NCBI GenBank assembly: GCA_040218815.1
Contig: JAVJQS010000008.1
Span: forward strand, 186,001 to 250,000
DNA: 64,000 nucleotides
Origin: JAVJQS01 sp040218815
Lineage (GTDB): Bacteria; Bacteroidota; Bacteroidia; Flavobacteriales_E; Vicingaceae
Reading direction: 5' to 3'
Shown here: one piece after another, positions 9,138-17,245 of the stretch
How positions within the stretch are numbered: position 1 is the first letter of the stretch
Layout: each line of letters begins with the position of its first letter
Notes under the pieces: generated by a model
What the model saw: only the letters and a program-made list of their open reading frames with translations
Databases searched by the model: none
What the model was told of the DNA's origin: nothing
Position numbers and translations under genes: made by a program

Positions 9138-9498
9138 GCCATATCTGCAAACGCCAGAAATAGATTTTGATCCATCAACTGGTAAAATGCTATTGTCTGG
9201 TAAATCATATCCAGCTGATGCTATTGAGTTTTATCAGCCCATTATAGAGTGGAGTAAAAAATATGTAAAGAAGGCAACCATCGAGACAGTGCTAACTTGT
9301 GAAATTGAATATTTAAATTCAGCTTCCCAAAAGCAATTAGTTGAATTAATTATGGCTTTCAAACCCCTTTATGATAAAGCTAAAAAATTTCGGGTTGTTT
9401 GGAAGTTTGAAGAAGGGGATGATGATATTTTATCTGTAGGAGAATTGGTTGAACACGAACTACAAATTCCATTTTCATACGAAGAAGTAACCTTCTAA
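9118..9498 (+). CDS. SiaC-like regulatory phosphoprotein (DUF1987)
   Basis: Small STAS-like switch protein of 126 residues. The N-terminus ALKIEPYLQTPEIDFDPSTG and GKSYPADAIEFYQPIIEW match the DUF1987/SiaC family. The segment ending ETVLTCEIEYLNSASQKQ places Ser68 and Ser70 where Pseudomonas SiaC carries its phosphorylated Thr68; which residue is used is inferred. In the known system unphosphorylated SiaC activates a diguanylate cyclase; no such cyclase is visible here, so the output is open. Its start lies within the SiaB-like gene. Its stop abuts the convergent amidohydrolase gene with no gap. Confidence 0.85.
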   Translation: MEALKIEPYLQTPEIDFDPSTGKMLLSGKSYPADAIEFYQPIIEWSKKYVKKATIETVLTCEIEYLNSASQKQLVELIMAFKPLYDKAKKFRVVWKFEEGDDDILSVGELVEHELQIPFSYEEVTF

Positions 9499-11139
9499 TT
9501 AATTTGCGCTATAAACTTCTTCTCCATTCAAAAAAGTAGATTGAACCTTAATCTTAAGTAGTTCAGATTCTTCTACCTTTAAGAGATCCTTATCTAAAAT
9601 AATAAAATCAGCAGCCTTTCCAACTTCAATGCTGCCCTTTTGCTTTTCTTCAAAATTGGACATAGCTGCCCAAATGGTCATGCCTTTAAGTGCTTCCTCT
9701 CGACTCAATGCATTTTGCATTTGAAAACCTTTTTTAGGGAAATCACTGTTGTCTTTTCTAATTGTAGCTGCGTAAAATGTCTTAATTGGGTCAATCGATT
9801 CAATTGGAAAATCAGTACCTAGAGCTATAATTTGACTTTGTTCAAGTAATTCCTTGTAAGCATAGGCAGTTTTCATCCTTTCCTTTCCCAAGCGCTCTTC
9901 TAGCCAATACATATCTGAGGTGGCATGAGTAGGTTGCACTGATGGTATTATGGTATTTTCTCCGAATTTATCCATATCATCTGACGCTACAATTTGAGCA
10001 TGTTCAATACGCCACCGCTTATCATTTGTTCCTTGTAGGGTATTGGCATATATGTTTAGCATCAACCTGTTGGCATCATCACCAATACAATGGGTATTCA
10101 TTTGAAAGCCCATTTGGTTCAATAGCTTAGCTTCATTCGCTAGATAAGCACTGTCTTTTAAAAAAAGTCCGTCATTTGTTGGGTCATCGTGATAAGGCTC
10201 AATCAATTTAGCACCGCGAGAACCAAGGGCACCGTCAGCAAAGTATTTGAATGATCGAATACTCAAGCTTGGTGTAATATATGGGCCGTTTTCTAAAAAC
10301 TGTTTTTTATTCTCTTCGGTAGGCATTAACATACCATATACTTTCATTTTGAGCTCCCCTGAGCGGTGCAAGGAATCAATTAAATTAGCCATGTCATTTT
10401 CCATCATAGCATCATCAACTGTAGTTAAGCCAGCGGCAAAGCACATTTTTTCTGCTTTTTTTAAGGCAGCAATTTGTCTTTTTTCAGTTATAGCAGGAAT
10501 TGCTTTGGAAACTAAATCGATGGCATTATCTATCAATATACCTGTTAGCTTTCCGTCTTTTTGTTCAACAACCCCTCCATCAATAGATGAATTGATTGTT
10601 ATTTCTGATAAATCCAATGCCTTTTGATTGGCAATAGCAGCATGTCCATCAATCCGCTTTAATAAAACTGCTCTATCTGGGAATAGGCTATCCAATTTAG
10701 ATTTAGCAGGAAACTCTTTTACATCCCAGTCATTTTGATCCCAGCCTCTACCTGTAACCCAGCCATCTGAATTTTCATCGGCGAAGCTTTTTGTTCTCTC
10801 CAATACGTCTTCCCAACTTTTTGTGCCCACTAGGTCTACTTCAAAAAAGGTATTACCATACCAGAAAAAATGACAGTGCGCGTCAATAAACCCAGGATAA
10901 ATAGGCTTTAGTTTGGCATCGATTTCACGTATGGCTTCATATCGATTTTTCAATTCGTTGTTGGGTCCAATGTCAATGATTTTCCCATCCTTTATGGCCA
11001 TTGCTTCTGCTATTGTGAATTCAGTGTTAACCGTATATATGGTTGCATTATGGATGAGTAAATCTGCTTCTTCAGTGTAATAGCATGCGCTCATAAAATA
11101 GAGGGGAATTAAGAAAGTGATATAATGTAGCTTTTTCAT
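9499..11139 (-). CDS. Amidohydrolase lipoprotein (YtcJ-like)
   Basis: Metal-dependent amidohydrolase of 546 residues. A lipoprotein signal ends at Cys19 (YFMSACYY), so it is probably anchored in the envelope. The N-terminal composite-sandwich part (ADLLIHNATIYTVN) leads to the metal motif PGFIDAHCHFFWYG; later motifs are GRGWDQNDW, HAAIANQKALD, GALGSRGAKL, NTHCIGDDAN, RIEHAQIV and LGTDFPIE, the pattern of YtcJ-type amidohydrolases. The substrate is unknown. The start codon overlaps the stop of the preceding membrane-protein gene by four bases (ATGA), so the two are coupled. Confidence 0.88.
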   Translation of the reverse strand: MKKLHYITFLIPLYFMSACYYTEEADLLIHNATIYTVNTEFTIAEAMAIKDGKIIDIGPNNELKNRYEAIREIDAKLKPIYPGFIDAHCHFFWYGNTFFEVDLVGTKSWEDVLERTKSFADENSDGWVTGRGWDQNDWDVKEFPAKSKLDSLFPDRAVLLKRIDGHAAIANQKALDLSEITINSSIDGGVVEQKDGKLTGILIDNAIDLVSKAIPAITEKRQIAALKKAEKMCFAAGLTTVDDAMMENDMANLIDSLHRSGELKMKVYGMLMPTEENKKQFLENGPYITPSLSIRSFKYFADGALGSRGAKLIEPYHDDPTNDGLFLKDSAYLANEAKLLNQMGFQMNTHCIGDDANRLMLNIYANTLQGTNDKRWRIEHAQIVASDDMDKFGENTIIPSVQPTHATSDMYWLEERLGKERMKTAYAYKELLEQSQIIALGTDFPIESIDPIKTFYAATIRKDNSDFPKKGFQMQNALSREEALKGMTIWAAMSNFEEKQKGSIEVGKAADFIILDKDLLKVEESELLKIKVQSTFLNGEEVYSAN

Positions 11140-12413
11140 TTACTAATTAGACGTTTTAGTTGCCTTAGGTCGACAAAAGTAAGCAGCAAGATAAGATAAA
11201 AGGGTATGAGAGGGGCTTTGTAACGAACTATGGCTCCTAAAACCGGACATGTTAAACCAATAATAGCTGCTGTAATAAGCACAAAAGAAGCACAAAACCA
11301 AGCTAATTGCTTTTCCTTATAGTTGGGTTTTCTGAAAAAGAAAAAGGGTAAGATTAATAAAATTAGTAGTCCAACTGTCTCTGCTGCAGCCATTATAGAA
11401 AAAGGACTAAAGTCTATAGGAATTGCTGCTCGAAAAAAGACGTTATATAAGGCCTTAGGAAGTGCATAAAAGAAGCTAGATAAATCTGAATAGTTGCTAA
11501 TTGATACTATACTACTTGCTCCAACTTCATTGGCTAGACTTTTAAAATCAAGTAATTTTTGACTAAGAATCGCTATGATTTTTTCATTAAAAAGTAAGAA
11601 CCCAATACCAAAGACGAGGTGAATAATTAAAAAGCTTAAATGAATTGATTTTTGTTTTAAAAAGTGGGTAATAAATAAAAATATACAAGCAGGAATTAGG
11701 GCGAATAAGAAGTAAACTTTAATACTGAGTAGTATTAAAATGCTAAAAACTAGTCCAGTCCATGCTACTAAACTATTTTTTTGGAGTAGTTTGGAAATAT
11801 AAAAAAGGAAAGTGCCCAAGCCTAATAACAACCAACACTCTTTCAATGGAGCAGAACACCAAAATAAAACGGATGGAATGGCAAATGCAATAATAAAGAG
11901 GAGCTTGCGATTCAGCGAACTAAAATTTGTAAAGAATCGATACATCACGTAAGACCCAAGGCAGGAGATTAATGTAAAAAAGAGGAGATGAAGGTGGTAA
12001 AATCCATTTGAAAAATGATAGAGTAATAAATGCAATCGAATCATCGTTCTATTATCGTTAAAGAATAGACTTGATGAGGTATCCCAATGCATCGTATTAG
12101 CTAAAACAGAATCCATGGCTGCTCCACGAATTCCTGTACCAAATAATAATTGCCACCTTAAACCAATTCTTTCTCTGCTGGCATCAAAGATTGATGCAGC
12201 ATCATCAAAATACTTAAAAATATCAGCGGAAGCCCTGTCACTATAATAGTAGCTATAAATGAACCAAACGCTATAAGCAGCTATGATTTTTAAAAGAAAT
12301 GCAGCGATTGAGAAGGACAAAGGGACTTCATTTGACTTAACTAAGTTGTTTTTAAAAGCTAAGTAAATACCTAAGATGAAAAGCAGAAAGGTTGAAAAGT
12401 AGGCGGTTGTCAT
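11136..12413 (-). CDS. Polytopic membrane protein of unknown function
   Basis: Integral membrane protein of 425 residues with about ten hydrophobic segments spread along its length. An extended loop after the second or third segment carries DIFKYFDDAASIFDA and GIRGAAMDSVLANTMHW, which recalls the first external loop of GT39/GT83-like membrane glycosyltransferases, but I do not recognise the family. The neighbouring envelope-glycan cluster makes a role in glycan assembly possible. It is coupled by ATGA overlap to the amidohydrolase gene downstream. A TACTTTTG box lies only seven bases from its ATG, so its mRNA may be leaderless. Confidence 0.7.
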   Translation of the reverse strand: MTTAYFSTFLLFILGIYLAFKNNLVKSNEVPLSFSIAAFLLKIIAAYSVWFIYSYYYSDRASADIFKYFDDAASIFDASRERIGLRWQLLFGTGIRGAAMDSVLANTMHWDTSSSLFFNDNRTMIRLHLLLYHFSNGFYHLHLLFFTLISCLGSYVMYRFFTNFSSLNRKLLFIIAFAIPSVLFWCSAPLKECWLLLGLGTFLFYISKLLQKNSLVAWTGLVFSILILLSIKVYFLFALIPACIFLFITHFLKQKSIHLSFLIIHLVFGIGFLLFNEKIIAILSQKLLDFKSLANEVGASSIVSISNYSDLSSFFYALPKALYNVFFRAAIPIDFSPFSIMAAAETVGLLILLILPFFFFRKPNYKEKQLAWFCASFVLITAAIIGLTCPVLGAIVRYKAPLIPFYLILLLTFVDLRQLKRLISK

Positions 12414-12420
12414 ATGACTT

Positions 12421-12428
12421 CAAAAGTA
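12421..12428 (-). promoter_or_regulatory. -7 promoter box next to the start of the membrane-protein/amidohydrolase operon
   Basis: TACTTTTG on the minus strand, a perfect TAnnTTTG match, seven bases before the ATG at 12413. Transcription would start at or beside the A of the start codon. Confidence 0.55.
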
Positions 12429-12644
12429 AATTATCCTATTTAAACTAAGTTCTACTTTTAGCAAAATAAAGGCTGACAGTAAAATAAACGCAAGCTGAAG
12501 TGTCAAGGAGGCTAGTAAAACTAATTTGATTGCTGCTTTAGGTAAGAACTATTTAAGCGTATCCGGATAGATTCCTTTAAAATTAAGATATTTACAAAGA
12601 GGAATTACTTTATTAGAAGTCGAACTTTTAGCTTTCTGCACAAA

Positions 12645-13538
12645 TTGAAAAATCCCATACTTACAAATTTAGCCTACTTTGATGTTTTCCAACATCCATT
12701 GAAAGAGGAAGAGTTGCTTTGGGAGGAAAATGATCGTGCATCTTTTAATCAATTGAAATCTCTAATCAATCAACAAAAATGCTATTCTTATAAAGCCCAC
12801 TACAGTATACAACCAGCTATAAAAAAGCTGGTAGAGGAAAGAGAAGTTAAAGAAAATAGAGCTGAGCAATATTTTAAAAAGCTTCCATTTTTTACTAAAA
12901 TCATTAAGCGTTTTCCATTTGTCAGAGGCATTGCTATTTCTGGTTCCTTGTCAAAAGGCGTGATGCATTCTGATGGAGACATTGATTATTTCATTATTAC
13001 TTCGAAAAACCGACTATGGATTTGTAGAACATTACTTATCCTTTTTAAGAAATTAGTACTATTAAATTCTCGCAAATACTTTTGTATTAATTACCTTGTT
13101 GATGAGGATAATTTGGAGATCATAGATAAAAATATATTTACTGCCGTGGAAGTTTCTTATTTAATGCCAGTTTATAATCGTGAATTAATCGACAAGTTAA
13201 AAGAGAAGAACAATTGGTCAAAGAAACTTTACATATCATCAGGCAACAGAAAAAAAGTAAAATGCTTTGAAGGAGAAAGCAGGATAAAGTCTATTGCTGA
13301 ACAACTAATAAACCTACTTGGAGCAGATCAGCTTGATTTGTTCTTTATGAAGTTGACGTTTAAACGATGGAGTAAAAAGTTCAAGCATTTTAATGCTCAA
13401 AAGCTTGAACTAACCATGCGCACAAATCGAGGAGTTTCAAAACATCATCCAAACGATTTTCAAACAAAGGTATTGGAAGAGTACCAAAAACGACTTAACA
13501 AATTATCAATAAAGAATGAAGATACTGCTTTCGCATAG
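12645..13538 (+). CDS. Nucleotidyltransferase-fold protein
   Basis: Predicted nucleotidyltransferase of the polymerase-beta superfamily, 297 residues. The active-site signature is clear: GIAISGSLSKG (about 95-105) followed by HSDGDIDYFII, with metal-binding Asp112 and Asp114. The N-terminus (about 1-75) looks like a small winged-helix module (NLAYFDVFQHPLKEEEL). The substrate is unknown. The TTG start is chosen because the homologous-looking part begins at once and there is no nearby ATG. Its end overlaps the following radical SAM gene by 23 bases, so the two products probably act in the same pathway, likely the surrounding envelope cluster. Confidence 0.75.
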   Translation: MKNPILTNLAYFDVFQHPLKEEELLWEENDRASFNQLKSLINQQKCYSYKAHYSIQPAIKKLVEEREVKENRAEQYFKKLPFFTKIIKRFPFVRGIAISGSLSKGVMHSDGDIDYFIITSKNRLWICRTLLILFKKLVLLNSRKYFCINYLVDEDNLEIIDKNIFTAVEVSYLMPVYNRELIDKLKEKNNWSKKLYISSGNRKKVKCFEGESRIKSIAEQLINLLGADQLDLFFMKLTFKRWSKKFKHFNAQKLELTMRTNRGVSKHHPNDFQTKVLEEYQKRLNKLSIKNEDTAFA

Positions 13539-14925
13539 CTACTTTTTACGTTTTGATGAAAAGCAATGGAAGCAGCAGAAGCCTTATCCTCCATTGGCAA
13601 CCATTCAGGCGGCAGCTTTACTCAAAGCAAACAATCATGAGGTAAAGTTATTTGATACAAATTTTGCCTATGCTGCAGAAGAAGTTATTCCTTTTCTAGA
13701 AGAAGATACGCCAGATGTTTTTGTGATTTATGATGACGGGTTTAACTATCTCACGAAAATGTGCCTCACAAAAATGCGGGAAGCTGCTTTCGAAATGATT
13801 CGTCTTGCTAAAGCGAAGAACTTGAAAGTATTTGTTTCCAGCAGCGACTCAACTGACCATTTTGAAGAATACCTGGCAGAAGGTGCAGATGCTGTTATAA
13901 TGGGTGAGGCAGATCAAACCTTACTTGAGTTAGTTCAAAACATCAATTGTTTTAAAGAAGTTGACGGAATTGCCTATTTAGAGAGTAAACAGGTCACAAA
14001 AAATCGACCACGCCCAGTTCTTAATGATTTGAGCAAGTTGCCTCTACCTGCTTGGGATCTAATCGATATTGAGCCATATCAAGAGGCTTGGGCCACACAT
14101 GGATATTTTTCAATCAATATAGCTACCACTCGAGGTTGCCCTTTCAAATGTAACTGGTGTGCAAAGCCAATCTATGGGAATCGATATAATAGCCGTTCAC
14201 CTCAGCATGTGGTGGATGAAATTAAATGGATAAAAACACTTTTTGATTTTGATCACATTTGGTTTTGTGATGATATTTTCGGCTTAAAGCCAAACTGGGT
14301 GCAAGAGTTTAACCAACTATTAAAGAAGGAAAATATTTCTATCTCCTATAAAATTCAATCCAGGGCCGATTTACTGGTTAAAGATGACACTGTGAAAAGT
14401 CTAGCAGAATCTGGTTGTGATGAAGTTTGGATCGGAGCTGAAAGTGGGTCTCAAAAAATATTGGATGCCATGGACAAAGGGACCACGCTATTGCAAATTG
14501 AACAAAGCACAAAACTGATGAAGCAGCATGGGATTAAGCCTTGTTTCTTTTTGCAGTTTGGTTATTTAGGAGAAAAATGGGAAGATATTCAAGCCACAAT
14601 TCAACTTTTAGCAGCTCTCAAGCCATATGATATTGGTGTGTCTGTGTCATATCCACTTCCTGGAACCAAGTTTTATGAACGTGTAAAATCTCAGTTGGGT
14701 CAAAAATCTAATTGGTCAGATTCAGATGATTTAGCGATGATGTATGAAGGAACTTTCTCTTCAAAATTTTATAAAAAACTACATCGATTTGTTCACAAAT
14801 GGTTTAGAGCAAGACAAGCTTTACAAAAAGTACAGACTGGATATCTCCATTATGCTTTAAAGTGGGCCTATTTTAAAATTGCCATGGTATTTTATTATCT
14901 TCAAGTAATTCAATTGAAACGTTAG
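13516..14925 (+). CDS. Cobalamin-binding-type radical SAM protein (copy E)
   Basis: Radical SAM enzyme of 469 residues. The N-terminal half (about 1-150) is the Rossmann-like B12-binding domain (QKPYPPLATIQAAALLK, VIMGEADQTLLEL) and the radical SAM barrel starts near 200 with the 4Fe-4S motif CPFKCNWC (Cys208, Cys212, Cys215). The methionine-synthase-type DxHxxG cobalamin motif is absent, as in many of this class. It closely resembles the product of 17246-18634: both share a PYPPL motif near the N-terminus and the stretch after the cysteines (IYGNRYNSRSP against VYGQSYRRRSP). Such enzymes do C-methylation, C-C bond formation or ring chemistry; the substrate is unknown. Confidence 0.88.
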   Translation: MKILLSHSYFLRFDEKQWKQQKPYPPLATIQAAALLKANNHEVKLFDTNFAYAAEEVIPFLEEDTPDVFVIYDDGFNYLTKMCLTKMREAAFEMIRLAKAKNLKVFVSSSDSTDHFEEYLAEGADAVIMGEADQTLLELVQNINCFKEVDGIAYLESKQVTKNRPRPVLNDLSKLPLPAWDLIDIEPYQEAWATHGYFSINIATTRGCPFKCNWCAKPIYGNRYNSRSPQHVVDEIKWIKTLFDFDHIWFCDDIFGLKPNWVQEFNQLLKKENISISYKIQSRADLLVKDDTVKSLAESGCDEVWIGAESGSQKILDAMDKGTTLLQIEQSTKLMKQHGIKPCFFLQFGYLGEKWEDIQATIQLLAALKPYDIGVSVSYPLPGTKFYERVKSQLGQKSNWSDSDDLAMMYEGTFSSKFYKKLHRFVHKWFRARQALQKVQTGYLHYALKWAYFKIAMVFYYLQVIQLKR

Positions 14926-14992
14926 CCTTGTTGATTTTCTATTGGATTTTGTTACTTTTTTTGATTTCAGTATGTATAAATGGCAGCTAAAT

Positions 14993-15655
14993 TTATTGCT
15001 TTAGTAGCTGAAAAATAAAATTAAGCTCTCCGTATTTTTTTTGAGTTTTAATGAGGTCAAATTGAATATCATGTTCCTTGGCAATGTTTTGAATAGATTC
15101 AATCTTACAATCTTCAGATAAGATCATGTACACCATTGATTGCTCATTAAAATAGTCCTTAATGGAAGAAAAAAGTTCCTTGAAATATTCAAAATTGGCG
15201 CCACAAAACCAAGCTTTTTCTTCTACAGTTTGAGCGACTTTTTGATAGTAGGGAGGATTGATGATGATATAGTCAAAAATCTGTTTGGGTATTTTATTAA
15301 ACAAGTCTGAAAGTACCGTTAAGACTTCAACACCATTTCTTTTTGCATTTTGTTCTACATTTTCTATTGCTGAGGGATTTATATCAGTGGCAGTAGTTTT
15401 AGCTCCCTTTTTGGCAGCTAAAACGCTTATAAACCCAGTTCCACAACCTAACTCTAAAAAGTGCTTATTTTTTAAGCTTTGAGGCTCAAGAAAGTCTAGT
15501 AAAAGCCTTGTGCTTATCGTAAAAAAAGGATAAAATACGCCAGGGAGTATTACTCCTTTGATCCCTTTATACTTATATGGTCTAGGTTTTGAAAAATAAT
15601 ATTTTGTAAAACGACGAAGTACGGGAGCTGCTATTTTAAGAATCGTTTTTCTCAT
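14993..15655 (-). CDS. SAM-dependent methyltransferase, PrmC/small-MTase type
   Basis: Class I methyltransferase of 220 residues. The SAM-binding motif I is HFLELGCGTGFISVLAA, the acidic loop is TTATDINPSAIE, and the catalytic IINPPYY motif is the (D/N)PPY signature of N-methyltransferases acting on glutamine, nucleobases or similar planar amides. A basic N-terminus with a hydrophobic patch precedes the fold. It is the last gene of the minus-strand radical SAM operon, 51 bases after the preceding stop, and converges with the radical SAM gene at 13516. Whether it belongs to the pathway or is a housekeeping methyltransferase cannot be told. Confidence 0.8.
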   Translation of the reverse strand: MRKTILKIAAPVLRRFTKYYFSKPRPYKYKGIKGVILPGVFYPFFTISTRLLLDFLEPQSLKNKHFLELGCGTGFISVLAAKKGAKTTATDINPSAIENVEQNAKRNGVEVLTVLSDLFNKIPKQIFDYIIINPPYYQKVAQTVEEKAWFCGANFEYFKELFSSIKDYFNEQSMVYMILSEDCKIESIQNIAKEHDIQFDLIKTQKKYGELNFIFQLLKQ

Positions 15656-15706
15656 GTTTTATCTATTAGAGCAGGAGCCCCCAATTTAAATTTTTATGGC
15701 TACTAT

Positions 15707-17221
15707 TTATTCTCCATAGAATCCTTCAATTTCTGGTTGGCGATATTTCCAAACCTTATGTAATGCTTTTATCTCATAGGGGAATTTATAAAACCCATTT
15801 TTATACCTCCATTTTGAGACTCCTTGCAGTATTCTTTTTTTGATTCCTCGAATTCTATAATCAGATTGGGTGGGGTGATATCCATTTAATACAGTTTCAA
15901 AATCTTGAATTTTTGAAACCATTTCTGGGGTTAACCAAGGCGTTAATGGATTTTTTCTCAAGTCAAAGTTCTCCCATGAAGGGTTTAACCAATCTTCAAT
16001 TTTTTCAGGAAATTCAAAACCAGCTTTCGTTATTTGTTTATAGAGCTCTGTTCCTTCTGAGGGCACCGGGCTATATAGATAGATAATGATTTCAGTGTCA
16101 GGATTTAGCTCTTTTATTTCCTTTATAAATTCAATGTCCTCATTGATTTGGGTCATCACTTTCTCTTCGCTTTCTCCCGGCATACCAAGAACAAAGGAGT
16201 ATTCGGGAATTATTCCAAACTTTTTCAATCGTACTGCAAATTCCTTGATTTGAGTCGCTGATTGCGTTCCCCCTTTATCCATTTGTTTCAATACCTCATC
16301 ACTCCCTGTTTCAGCGCCAAAAAAGATCATTTCACAACCTGCATCCTTCATGAGTTGCAAATCTTCGTCTGAGTAATTATTAATCGTGTCTATCCTTCCT
16401 TCTCCCCACCATTTTATGTTGTCGTTAAGCACTAGCTTAGAAAACTCAACAACTCGTTTTCGAGATGTGAAAAAGTTATTGTCATGAAACTCTATAGCGT
16501 CTACCCCATAATTTTCTATCAGCCACTTTACATCCTTGTAAATATTTTCTGCAGATTTCCCTTTCCACCTTGCTTTATAAATTGGGACTACTGCACAAAA
16601 AGAACAAGTAAAGGGGCACCCCATGCTGGAATGGTACGCCATGGTTTTCTTACCCATAAATGTTTTTTGCAGATAATTTCTAATAGGATAAAAACTGTCA
16701 AAATAACTATAGGGCAATTGAGGCAAAGTATCTTGGTCTAATAAAGCTTCTTTAGCTGTTGTGATGATATTACCATCTTTAATAAAGATCAAATTTTTCA
16801 CCTTAGACGGGTCTTCTCCTTTTTCTAAAGAATCGAGTAAATCGGGAAAAGAATTGTCACCAGCACCATCTACTACATAATCAATATAGCCGCTTTTTAG
16901 CACTACTTCATATTGATTAGAGGCAAAGTATCCGCCCCAAATAACAGTCGTTTCAGGGAACTCTAATTTTATTTTTTTGCTAATTGGTATAGCTTGCTTT
17001 AACTGCGGACCAGGCATAACAGTTAGTCCTATATAACTGACATTTCCTTGGGTCAAGTAAGATTTAATCTTCTCCCAAGGATCTGCCTCTAAGTTCCCAT
17101 CTATAAATATTAAATCATATTTACCATAGATTGATGCTCCAACCTGCAAGATTGAGTTTGGTACTCTATGTTTCCATTTTGCACTCTGAGGATTGAAAAG
17201 AAGAACTTGATTTTTACTCAT
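15707..17221 (-). CDS. Cobalamin-binding-type radical SAM protein (copy D)
   Basis: Radical SAM enzyme of 504 residues, BchE/hopanoid-enzyme-like in layout. The B12-binding domain covers about 1-140 (LLFNPQSAKWKHRVPNSIL, VIWGGYFASN, YVVDGAGDNSF). The radical SAM core has CPFTCSFC (Cys202, Cys206, Cys209) and an elongator-type barrel with FGAETGSDEVLKQMDKG. The C-terminal 100 residues (about 400-504) are a helical extension. It is 24 bases downstream of copy C and 51 bases upstream of the methyltransferase gene on the same strand. Reaction and substrate are unknown; envelope-lipid or glycan modification is inferred from the operon. Confidence 0.88.
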   Translation of the reverse strand: MSKNQVLLFNPQSAKWKHRVPNSILQVGASIYGKYDLIFIDGNLEADPWEKIKSYLTQGNVSYIGLTVMPGPQLKQAIPISKKIKLEFPETTVIWGGYFASNQYEVVLKSGYIDYVVDGAGDNSFPDLLDSLEKGEDPSKVKNLIFIKDGNIITTAKEALLDQDTLPQLPYSYFDSFYPIRNYLQKTFMGKKTMAYHSSMGCPFTCSFCAVVPIYKARWKGKSAENIYKDVKWLIENYGVDAIEFHDNNFFTSRKRVVEFSKLVLNDNIKWWGEGRIDTINNYSDEDLQLMKDAGCEMIFFGAETGSDEVLKQMDKGGTQSATQIKEFAVRLKKFGIIPEYSFVLGMPGESEEKVMTQINEDIEFIKEIKELNPDTEIIIYLYSPVPSEGTELYKQITKAGFEFPEKIEDWLNPSWENFDLRKNPLTPWLTPEMVSKIQDFETVLNGYHPTQSDYRIRGIKKRILQGVSKWRYKNGFYKFPYEIKALHKVWKYRQPEIEGFYGE

Positions 17222-17245
17222 TTATAGGGGTTGAATAGATAAATG

